This document shows positions 13,127 through 24,100 of a stretch of DNA of 64,000 nt, one piece after another. Positions within the stretch are counted from its first letter, which is position 1. The number at the start of each line of letters is the position of its first letter. The stretch covers positions 13,902,708 to 13,966,707 of the forward strand of contig OY829329.1 of the NCBI GenBank assembly GCA_963691655.1, in the 5' to 3' direction. The notes under the pieces were generated by a model that saw only the letters and a list, made by a program, of their open reading frames with translations, was not told the DNA's origin and searched no databases. Source of the DNA: Toxonevra muliebris. Its lineage: Eukaryota; Arthropoda; Insecta; Diptera; Pallopteridae. The translations under genes and the position numbers were made by a program.

Positions 13127-13788
13127 TTTTTACTAATATTTTTTATTAAAATTGACTTAGTACATTTAATTTATGTATGATATATATAAAACTATGCAAA
13201 AATTTAAACTTTATTGAGTAAGAACTAAGTTTTTTATACCAATCAATGTTGTTATAAATTAAAAGCATTCTAATAAAATATTGAAATCTGTTTGAAATTT
13301 GATTAAAATGGTAAAAACATGGATGCGTGCAAGGTACGCAGGATGTACGACAGTCAAGCCAACTTAGTGCCATATACACAAACTCACACATGTATGTATA
13401 GGCATACATAGGAATTTGATGTATAATTTATATATACATATGCTTAGGTACATAATTTAAAATCAAACAAAAAATCTTTTTTAAACTTAAAAATTTATTA
13501 GATGACATTATCTAGTTGTATTATTATTATTAAAAAAAATAATAATAAAAGAACTGTTGTATAAAAACTCGATCGAAGAAATTGTATTGAAATTATAATA
13601 ATTCCAAAGTCCAAAAAAAAAAAAAATAAAAAAAAATCATGGTTTTATGATTTAGAAAAAAAATTATAACTAATTCAAATCGGATGATTACTTTTCCTCT
13701 ATCTTGTATTTACAACTTAACAAAAAAAATAAAAGTACAGTAGCATTGTATTGAAATTACAATACGTGCACTTTTTATTATTAAAATT
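13127..13788. other. Spacer after the duplicated exon
   Basis: AT-rich sequence with poly-A runs near 13612-13638. No gene was recognised. Confidence 0.4.
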
Positions 13789-13984
13789 CTACTGAAAATG
13801 GTACAAAAATATGTATTGAAAATAGTATAAAAATATGTATTGAAAAAGGTACAAAAAATGTACTGAAAATAGTACAAAAAATATGTATTGAAAATGGTAC
13901 TAAAAATATGTGTTAAAAATGGTACAAAAAATATGTATTGAAAATGGTACAAAAAATATGTATTGAAAATGGTACAAAAATATG
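13789..13984 (+). repeat. 24-25 bp minisatellite
   Basis: About eight tandem copies of a unit close to GGTACAAAAATATGTATTG plus AAAAT, with small indels. The reading frame on the minus strand across it (repeats of FNTYF-like units) is a product of the tandem array, not a gene. Confidence 0.85.
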
Positions 13985-14139
13985 CGGTTTTCCAACACTG
14001 GTGGCAACACCTACACGCTAAATAAAGTGAGAGCAACTGTTTTATGATATTCATGGTTAGTGAGAGAAGGCAAGAGAAAGTGTGAGAAAGACATTTACTC
14101 ACTTAGGTTTATATATGGCATTTGCTTGTTAATCGTAAG

Positions 14140-14213
14140 GCGACCTCAATAGTGTAGTGAGTAGTGCTCTAGACCTTCACTCGGAAGTTACGAGTTCGAT
14201 TCCCGTCTTGGGT
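14140..14213 (+). pseudogene. tRNA-Glu-like sequence, degenerate
   Basis: This 74-base stretch follows a tRNA plan. The D-arm region AATAGTGTAGTGAGTAGTGC resembles the A box. A loop CCTTCAC would place TTC as anticodon, and GAGTTCGATTCCC is a B box and T-loop. It resembles arthropod tRNA-Glu/Asp, but the acceptor stem pairs in only about 5 of 7 positions and the T-stem is imperfect, so it is probably a tRNA pseudogene or tRNA-derived repeat head. Confidence 0.45.
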
Positions 14214-14351
14214 AATTTTCATAACCTTCTTATTCTTACTGTCACTATGAAGTGGATGAGAATTATAAAAAAGTGTACAAGGCGGGCAATGACAAAACCC
14301 ACCAAGTGATATCAAATTTGCCACACCCGCTGTTCGGAACCGGCATGACTT

Positions 14352-14424
14352 TGCTGTGAGTTTAAGGATTGACATCTAGAATCTTTCAATCGTAAATCGT
14401 GAGGTTCGATTCCGCTCGTGTTGT
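14352..14424 (+). repeat. Second tRNA-like module
   Basis: It contains CATCTAGAATCTTTCAATCG followed by GAGGTTCGATTCC (a B box). The order and spacing resemble the tRNA-Glu-like sequence about 210 bases upstream, but the sequence is more decayed. Probably a related tRNA-derived repeat. Confidence 0.35.
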
Positions 14425-14708
14425 TTTGGTAAACTTCGTTTTTTATAATTTTTTTTCTATAGTGAATATTTAAAAAAAAAAAATTTTAAAGGTATTAATG
14501 CCATGATATTTTTGTTATCATATATTAAATGCTCTTAAATAAATGAAAATTATTTCAAACCTTGAATTTTTTAAATTTAATTTGTTCGGTTATGCTTAGT
14601 ATTTTCTTCATCCATAGAAAAAAATGAAATGGAATGGTTACTGAAAAATCAACAGATGTTTTACTGGTACTCAAATTTGGTTGCTTTAGTGATAAATTTT
14701 ATTAGAGT

Positions 14709-14764
14709 AGTGTAAGCAGATCGATAGCTCAGCGGTTAGCACAGAGGTCTCTCAATCAGGAGGG
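14709..14764 (+). repeat. Third tRNA-like module (5' half only)
   Basis: ATCGATAGCTCAGCGGTTAG followed by CACAGAGGTCTC looks like the acceptor/D-arm/anticodon half of a tRNA with an A box. No T-arm follows; the sequence runs into the foldback element at about 14775. Confidence 0.35.
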
Positions 14765-14774
14765 GAGAAAAAGA

Positions 14775-16440
14775 TTTGTTTTTGTTTATTTGCTCCGTTT
14801 TTTTTTTTTTTTTTTTTAGAGAGAGCTCTGACTTAGAAAATTGGGAGAAGTCTATGGCTCTCTGAGAGTAGCAGAGAGTTAGTTTATCAAAGAGTTGCTG
14901 TTCATGGGCGGAGCCTTTGTCTGCAAAAGTATTACCGCAAAAATCTCAGAGAAATTGAACTCTCTCTTTTTTTAATATTTTGTTGTTGTTTGTTTACCTC
15001 ATATATATAGAAGAAAATAGAACCGTTTAGTTTCAGGTTATTAAGTTTTTGACATTGAAATTAAGAGAGGTCTATAGCCCGGAGGATAACATTAAGAACT
15101 TGGAGTCTGGAGATTGAGGGTTCGAACCTCAGCAGAGTTGAGTTTCACTAATTTCCAAAAATGAAGATGGTGAAATGGAAATTTGTTTTAATAAGCAATT
15201 AGGCAAACAATTTATGACTAGTACTATATGGCTTTTTGGGAGTAGCACAGAGAACTCCGAATCAAGAGGCTAAAGGTTCGAAACTCAGTGGTGTGACAAT
15301 TTTAAAATTTTTTAGTTTTTTTTATATATATTTTATGAAGCGTGTAACGCTCTAGCATACGATACTTTTTGATTTTTCTATTAAATATCTACTAAATTGT
15401 TTTGAGCATTGAAAAGTTTGCTTATAACCATTTAAAACCCTATTTTATGAGATAAATGTATTTTATACTAGAATCAATCAGTTAAAGGTGAATTTACCTC
15501 ATAAAATGGGCTTTTAATGGATTTTACACAATCTTTTCAATGCCAAAAACCCAATTTAGTAGATAATGAAGAATTTTTTGAATAATCTCATGCTCAAATT
15601 AAATTAAAATGAGCTTCGCACTAGAATAATCGAGTTAAAGGTGAATTTATCTCATAAAATAGACTTTTAAACCGCAATTTTGTAGATAATGAAGCATGTT
15701 TTGAATCATCTCAAGCTTAAATTCAACTAAAATGAGCTTTTTACTGGAATAAACAAGTTAAATTTCAATTTATCTCATAAAATAGGCTTTTAATTGGTTC
15801 TAAGCAGACTTTACAGTGCCCAAAACCACAATTTAGGAGATATTTAATAGAAAAAGCAAAAAGTATCGTATGCCAGCGTTACACGCTTCATAAAATATAC
15901 ATAAAAAAAACAAAAAAAAAAAACATTTTAAAATTGTCATCACTGGGATTCGAACCTTCGGGGCTTTTGTGTGGGAGTTCTCTGTGCTACTTGCTACTCC
16001 CAGAGCCATAGTACTAATTATAAATTATTTGTCTAATTGCTCATTAAAACGAGTATTCATCTTTTTCATCTTTTTTTTTAATTATTAAAAACTAAACTCT
16101 GCTGGGATTCGAACCCTCAGTCTCCAGACTCTAAGTTCAGCATGTTATCCTCAGGGCTATAGACCTCTCTTAATTTCAATGTCAAAAACTTAATAACCTG
16201 AAACCAAACTGTTCTATTTTCTTCTATATATGAAGTAAACAAACAACAACAAAATATTAAAAAAGGAGAGAGCGCTATTTCTCTGAGATTTTTGCTGTAA
16301 TATTTTTGCAGACATAACTTCCGCCCATGAACAGCAACTCTTGGATAAACTAACTCTTTGCTACTCTCAGAGAGCCCTGACTTCTCTCTATCTCCTGTCA
16401 GATTTCTCAACAAAACAAAAAAAAACAAAACAAATTGTTT
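14775..16440. mobile_element. Foldback-like element with long inverted arms
   Basis: The left arm (about 14775-15462) and right arm (about 15765-16440) are imperfect inverted copies over nearly 0.7 kb. Paired examples are 15335-15400 with 15835-15900 (bases around GTATCGTATGC and TTACACGC), and 15068-15140 with 16095-16170. The inner 300 bases carry three direct copies of a block containing TCATAAAATAGGCTTTTAA at about 15480, 15634 and 15756. Each arm contains two tRNA-like modules with B boxes: GGTTCGAACCT at about 15120 and GGTTCGAAACT at about 15283, with inverted partners on the right. There is no coding capacity. Long arms with an internally repeated loop fit a Foldback-type non-autonomous transposon. 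No unambiguous target duplication was found. Confidence 0.65.
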
Positions 16441-16456
16441 TTTGCTTGATGAATCG

Positions 16457-16520
16457 AATCAAGGTGAATTTATACCAGGTGAAGTCACCAGCAACTCATT
16501 CTTCTTCTTTTTTTGTATTT
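16457..16520 (+). repeat. Dispersed repeat R3, copy 1
   Basis: The block AAGGTGAATTTATACCAG then CACCAGCAACTCATTCTTC recurs at about 54735-54840, where it continues into CTGGTCAATACC and GTTGTCAAAATCATTG. The second half recurs at about 18928-18990 inside a Chd1 intron. Confidence 0.6.
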
Positions 16521-18171
16521 TCACAATTTGCGGTTTATAAAGGAAAAAAACATTGCAAATATAATTTTCCAAATCGAATAAAGTACCAAAAGAGGGTCAA
16601 AGTCATAAGTTTTTTGAAATGACAAATCTTGGCTGAACATTTTTGAAAAATCGAAAATTATGACAAAAATCTCGGAAATTTCATGACCAATGTGGGGTCT
16701 TAGATATGATCAGATTTAAAAATTTGTTTTTCCCTTGTGTTCATCTAGATGGCTAAAAACTTTTTTCCTCTTTCGTCCGGTGGATGTCCAACCTTATGTA
16801 GGTGTTTTTGGTGAGTTCCATTTAGTAGAAAACTTGGCAAACCACAATACTACATGATCTATTGTTTGTTGGTACAATGTACTCCGACTTCGTATGTTAC
16901 TCTTACATAAATTTCTTATTATTCGTAGATCTTTTTCCATCACTTTCCCGTAATATTGCAAACAAACATCACACATTTCAACATTTTTTGTTTCTTTTAT
17001 TTCTATATTATTTAAATATCGATTAGTTTTAATTTTAGTGGTTTTATTTTATATTTTAATAAATGTAGATGATTTTATCACGATCAATACGCTTAAAAAT
17101 TATCTTTACCATATGCACTTATTTTATATGTAGGTTTATTATAAACAATTCTTTGTTTCTTTTCTTATTTCTCTTTCCGTTTATGATAAAAGTTACTATT
17201 CAGTATGCACATACATATACATATTTATAGGTTTATATATTGTATCTTATAATTAATGCTGTTACAATTTTTAATGTGTAAATGTAATTAATGGTTTAAA
17301 ATATTTAACTAAAAAAATTCAGCTTGATTGTAGAATTTGAATAAATTGTAAATAAATTATATAAGCAAGTTCATCAAGTTGCTGTTTCAATTTAAGTAAT
17401 ATATAAAATCATAAAAATAACGCACAACTGACTGACTATGGAGTATGCGCGAGTATGGAGGAAAAACGGAAATCAGAAAAGTGGCAAATAAGTGGATATT
17501 GCTTACAACTAGAGTTAGTTTTGATTAAATTATAAAAGTTTCGTTTCATTTTTAATATTTAAAAACATTATATTCTGTACAAGTACACAGCTAATTACAG
17601 TTTTTTTGCTTTATAGGTTTTTTCTTATAAACTTACAAGCTAATAAATAATAATAATTATTATAATAATAGTAAAACTACATTAATTTTCAAACTAGTTT
17701 GTATTATATATAGACAGTTATGGTAAATCTTATTGAGATGTTATACAATATTATAATAAATACATGTTTTATTTAAATATTTAAGAGTTGATTTACATTA
17801 TGCGTGTGTATGTATGCGTATGTATGTATGTGTTCATGGATATTTGTATGCATTATGATGTAAAATAGTTATAGAAGTTTCTTCTATTATTTTTCTTTTT
17901 TTGTTTTTTTTTTTTTATTTGTTTGTTTAAAACAAAAATATTTTATATGAAATAAGAAAACTATTAATTCCAATTTGGAATTTTTATCATTAATATAATA
18001 TTCTTAAATATTTACGTTATGAATATATTAAAATTATCTTTAGAACTAACTTAACCCAATTATATTTTCATGATAATTTCATTTTGTTTACAATAACTAC
18101 TATATGCATATATCATTCAATCAAGACGCAAGGGAAATTTAAATGACAATGTGAGATGATGCGTGAGCGAA
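16521..18171. other. 3' flank of Chd1
   Basis: AT-rich sequence downstream of the Chd1 stop on the minus strand. It presumably holds the 3' untranslated region. No other gene was recognised. Confidence 0.4.
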
Positions 18172-21100
18172 TTATGTTTGCGGCCGTCGATCATAGTCGC
18201 CACGCCTATAATCGGGAGGATAATCCATGCGGCTATCACGCGGCCAATCGCCAGTAGGTGGATAGCGCGGGTCGGCACGATAAGCGCCATGTGGTGCAGC
18301 ACCGGGCGGCAGTACACCATTGGCCATGTAATAGTTGGGAGCCATATAATGACCAGGATAGTTGAGCGGAGGTGCATGTGAAGGAGGATATCTGTAAGAG
18401 TAAGACAAGGGTTAAAAGGAATCGATATACTGATTTCGGTTAAAAAAAACTGGCTGCGAGCAAAATATTTGATGTGTAAACCTTGGAAACAAATGAGTAC
18501 AACCTTCATAACAGATTTGATGTACATAATCAGGCAATTATATTTTACAAAACTCAAAATTCTTTTCCACATTGTTGTTGCATTAAAATTAAAATTATGA
18601 ATATAGAGCAAAAAGAAGAGAGTAAGATTGCAAGAACATTAAGTAACTGTTCTTTGTGGTGGTGTCGTTAGTGTATAAATATGAAGTGAGAAAGATTGTA
18701 AACTGCATTTTTAGCAGTGTTATTGTTGCTGGCGTATAAAACTGAGCAAATTACTAAAAAAAAAAAGCAAATGAGAAAGGCTGCGAGCACACCAGTGCAT
18801 TCTTAGTTGTGTTGTTGAGAGAGAAACAACAAGTAACAGCATTCTTTGTGATGTTGTTATTAGTGTATAAATATTATGTGAGCACAGAGCGAAGAGAGAG
18901 AGATAGACAGATTTTAGGCACACTAACTGCATTCTTCTTCTTTCTTTTTGGTCAATACCACTGGCTGTCAAAATCATTATTTACTTTTGATGTTTATTCT
19001 GTTTATTTTTTCCCCCATCTTGACATTCACTGCATGCCGCCATTATGGCTGCAACTATAAAAATGTGTTGTTATCTTGTTGTACGGCTGATTTTGACATT
19101 TGTTGGGTGAAATTGTTGTAATCTTGATATCACATACATGATTTCACCATGCTGCATTCGTAGCCGTGTTGTTGCTAGTATATGAAAATTATGAGCAAAG
19201 AGCGAGTGAGAAAGCACACTAATCCATTCTGAATTATGTTGTTATTGTGAAAAACAAATCTAATTGCACTTTAAATTTAGCTCCTATAGGAAACTAAGAT
19301 GTATACTCATCAAAAACGTTTGCAAATTGCATACATTTCCATTACTATTGAGAAAGTAATTTTTGATGTTAATAATAAATTAAGAAGAAACCGTTACCTT
19401 CTCTTGTCCGGTCTTCGATCTCTATCACGATCGCGATGGTCACGATGGTAACCACCACTGCTGCCACGACTGTTGTAACTGTCGTACCGATCACGTTTGT
19501 AATCCGAATTACCACCGTAACTACAGCGAAAAAAATTTAATTATGAATTGAAAAGTAAATTATTTTACACTCAACCGCTTACCGTTCACGTGCGTGACCC
19601 CAACGATCTCCACCATCAACGAATGGTGATGTATTTCGATTATCACCGCCAGGCGTATAACCTCCCACTCCACCACCACCACCACCGCTACCGGTAACAC
19701 CTGGTAATAATCGTGGATTGCCGCCACTATGAATGCCGCGATTATTTGGTGTCGACGGAGAGTTTAATGAATTGCGACGATCACCACGACCGCCGCTACC
19801 ACCATTGGGGCCATCATGACTATTGCCACCACCATAGTAATCGTCGCGATGATGTTTTTTACGTTGCTCATCATTTCGATCGCGATTTCTACAAGATAAA
19901 GATTAATTATATAAATAGGAGAGTTAGGTTTGACTGGCTTTAATTGAATTTGCATACCTTGCTGTATCCAAATTCATGCGTTTATAAGATGGTGTTGCTT
20001 TCACATCACCACTACCACTGGCACCAGCACTACCACCGCTACTATTCATCGCAGCATTACTTTCATTACGTTTTCGTTTTATAGGCTCCATGCCGGCCAA
20101 ACGTTTGGATTTATCAAGACCGGCGGCGGCAGGCCCTGTCCCACCATAACGCATCGATTTTGTTTTGTCTCGTTCTTTATCCTTGTCTTTCTTTTTTTTC
20201 TTTGCGCTTTTATCCTTTTCACTCGACACTGTGCCATTTGCCTGCTGCTGCCCTTTATTTTTGTCCTTGGATTTCTTAACAGGAGATTGCGAACTGCCTT
20301 TGGCACTCTTATCTGACGAACCTGGCTCATCAGCTTTGGATGTATGTTTGTAGAGTTTAAAAAGCTTCTTTGCATCAAACTCTAAAATAAATGTTAATCA
20401 TCAATTAATTGTGTTCATCGTATTGTAATTGCTCATTTCAAAACTCACCTGTAAATTTAGAAACAAAATACCATAAGTTGCTGCGCCACTCTTTCTTTTC
20501 GGGCTCTTTATATGCCTCCAAGCAGTTATCAATTTGTTTGCCAATCGAAATTAAACATTCACGTGTATGTTTAACTTGTTCCTGATTGGTCAGATTCGCA
20601 TCGGGGCTGTCGAGCGCTTTCAGTGCCTTCTTCACTGGACGCATTTTCTCTTTGCATTCGTTGAAAATATTCGGATCTAAATCACCCAGCACTTCCAAGG
20701 CGCGCGGTTGATTGTTCGCCGTGAAATGCATCGGTTTATTGGTGGAGTCTGATGCCGCTGATTTTTTCGTTTTACCCGCTTTACCGTCTTTGGTTGCACG
20801 TTTGGACTTTTTCTTCGTCACAGACGCATCAGCATCATTAGTCGTGCCATCTTGATTATCAGCATGGTCTGCTTTTGAAGCACTATCACGATTACGTTGC
20901 TTGCGATCCGTTCGGTCTGCATCGCCGGCACCACCTACTGATTCTTCGCCATGCGAATCGGAAATGTTCCGTGATTTGCCATCAGGTGTTGCCGGTATCG
21001 TTGTGCCACCAGATTTCGCTTCCCTTGGTTTTCGAGGTTTCCGCTGTTTGCGTTGCACACCTTTCTTTAGCTCCACATTCTTTTTTATTATCTTGAGCAG

Positions 21101-24100
21101 GTATTCGGAACGTGATTGCAGATGTTTCGCTTGTGGCTTGCGGGCGTCATTGAAGAGAATCTTCTCGGTGAGTTTCAGACTTGGATCCATTTTCATTTGT
21201 TCCCACGAACCGATACCGTACTGGTAAATACCACAGAGAAGCTTTGAATCCTCTTCCACACCCCAGTCCGTATCAAAGTTGGCAGGACGTGTTTTTATAT
21301 TCAGCGACCAGCTCAGTCGTTCGCTAGGCGAATTCGGCATAATTTCATTCAATGGCTTCAGCTCTTCCTCGCAAGATAATAACGTTTTGGCATTAAATGA
21401 AACACCGCCCAATTTCACCGAAAATGTCGCCCGACTACGTTTCTGTTTGGCTGTGTCATCGGCAGCGTTTGCAACGATTTTCGGTATGGCTGGCTCGTCT
21501 TTGTGTTCTTCGAAGAATTGCACACAACGATCGTGCAACATTTCACCAATACGCTTCAATTCCGCCAATGGTTTCTCTTGCAACTCAGCATCACATGCAA
21601 TAGCCTCAAGACGCATAAGCGGCGCAGGAAATTTCTTGTAGGATTTGATAAAACGACGTATTTCGGTATCCGTAAAGCCGGTTATTTTTTCCTTCATTGC
21701 CGGACGTCCACGTTTCTTGGGCCGTCCATCATCCCCACTCGCATCTGAACCAACATCATAATCAGAATCCGCCCCTGAATCATCAGCCTGTTGGCCTTTC
21801 TTTGAGCCGCTGCCTCCTCCGCGTTTGTTAGGTGTGTCCGCTTGATTCGCTGCTGCAGTTTTACGTCGCGGTGGCAAGTACAAATCCTCCATTTCTTTTA
21901 CTCGCTCTTGATTCTCCACAACATGCCGGAAGTCTTCAGGTATAATATCATCCCAATCCTTGGTGTCTTCCTCATCGGCCGCGGTATCGTTATCTTTTGT
22001 CGTATCACCGGGATCCTCTTCGAATGCGGCTATACTCGCTACTTTGAAAGCAGACAACAGATCATCGCCAGGCATTTCTGGATCGTCATTTCGTGTCTCT
22101 GCACGCCGCAGTATTTCATCAATATCACAAACCAAATCATCATCGTTCTCTTGTTCGTCCTTGAACAGTTCTTCGGCACCAAATTTCAAAATCGCCGACA
22201 AATCATCCTTATTAAACGGCGTCGAATTCGACGATGCACCCGCACTCTTATCCAATACTGTACGCCCCGTAGTATCCATACGTTGTATCACCAAGTGATC
22301 AAGCACCATCTTCTGCTTGGCTCGCTCAACAATTTGCTCTTCGACCGAACGTGCCGTAACCAAACGATAAATATTCACTTGATTCTTTTGCCCAATACGA
22401 TGAGCACGCGCTTGGGCCTGCAAATCATTTTGTGGATTCCAATCTGAATCGAAAATGATAACCGTATCCGCGGTGGCCAAATTAATACCCAATCCACCAG
22501 CGCGTGTCGACAGCAGAAAACAAAAATCTTGACTACCATCTGCATTGAAATGATCCAAAGCTTGCCGTCTCATTTCACCCTTAATGCTACCATCCAGACG
22601 TTGAAAGGGAAAATGTCGCTTTTGCAGATAATCTGCCAAAATATCCAGCATACGCACCATTTGCGAAAATATCAACACTCGATGACCGGTCTCTTTCAAA
22701 CGGCACAGCAGCTTATCCAGCAGAACCAACTTACCCGAACCCTTGAGCAATGTTTGCAACGCTTCATCCTGTTGCATACCAAACAATTCAAATTCAGATG
22801 GACGTATGAGTGCAGCATGATTACAGCATTTCTTCAGTTCGATCACAATATTCAGGAAAGTCGACGTTGAACCTTTCTTACCCTTGCGCAACGCATCGAA
22901 ATTTTTCGTTAATATCCATTTATAGTACTGTTTCTGCAATGATGTCATTTCAACACGCAATATTTGTTCCACTTTGGCTGGCAATGATTTCTCAACATCC
23001 TTCTTGACACGACGCAATATATACGGTTCGAGTTGCTGATGCAATTTGGAATAGCCCTTATCCGCTGCATTACCATGTTCCACTTCGAAATCTTCCCATG
23101 TTACAAATTTCCCAGGCATAATAAAATGCAATAGAGCCCACAATTCTTTGAGGGAATTTTGAAGCGGTGTACCGGTAATTAACAATCGATGATTGGTATC
23201 AAATTCTTTGAGTGATTTATATAATAGTGAGTCATCGTTTTTTAAACGATGAGCCTCATCGACAAGCAATGCCGCCCATTGCAATGTGCCGAGAAACATT
23301 TTATCCTAATGGGAGTGAGTAGATAGAGAAAGAATGAAGAAAGCTTTATAAGATTGATAAATTATTTAACGTGTGTATATTATAAGAAAAGAAAATATTA
23401 AGACATTACTCAAAGTTTTTAATTATATCAAAAATAAGTTTAATTTATAAATTTATAAATGAAATCCGCGGGAAAATTTGTTTCTTTTTCACGTATTTCT
23501 ATAGCAAAAGAAGGGGAAAAGATACAAATTTTCCCTGGGATTTCATTTCGGGAATATTTAGAATAACGCTAAATGAATAAAAAGAAAAAATAAACTTTTG
23601 TTGCTCACTTACCTTCAACACAATCTCATATGTTGTGAGAATGCAATTAAATTTCAGTCTTTTCGATCCATCAAATTGCCATTCATACTGGCGTATCATT
23701 TCGCGTGACTTAACATCACCCAAATACGTGACCACATTCATCTCTGTGCCCCACAAATCGAATTCACGTTGCCACGCTGTCATTGTACTTAACGGCACCA
23801 CACACAAGAATGGCCCATACAAATGATGTACCTTAAATAAAGTATATAGGAAGCATATCGTTTGTATTGTTTTGCCCAAACCCATTTCATCGGCAAGAAT
23901 GACGGAATTCTCCTTACACCACGAATGAATCAACCAATTCAAACCATCCATTTGATAATCACGCAATATGAGACCTTCGGCTAGAAAGTCAGGCTGTTCG
24001 CGTATTTTATAGAATTTCGGACGATACTTAAGAACTTTGCAATGACGTGACGGTGTACATTTTGATATTTCACGCTCCTCATATTGTTCTACACAACGAT

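Noticed and set aside
13710..14102. 130-codon minus-strand reading frame of repeating FNTYF-like units
   Set aside because: It is the translation of the 24-25 bp minisatellite; the periodicity is that of the DNA and there is no start context or family.
15068..15142. Functional tRNA gene in the foldback arm
   Set aside because: The T-arm is convincing, but no 7-bp acceptor stem or proper anticodon stem can be drawn, so it is listed only as a tRNA-like module.
20901..22447. Several plus-strand frames of 100-200 codons opposite Chd1
   Set aside because: Antisense shadows of the long Chd1 exon 20449-23305, whose sense product has full domain homology.
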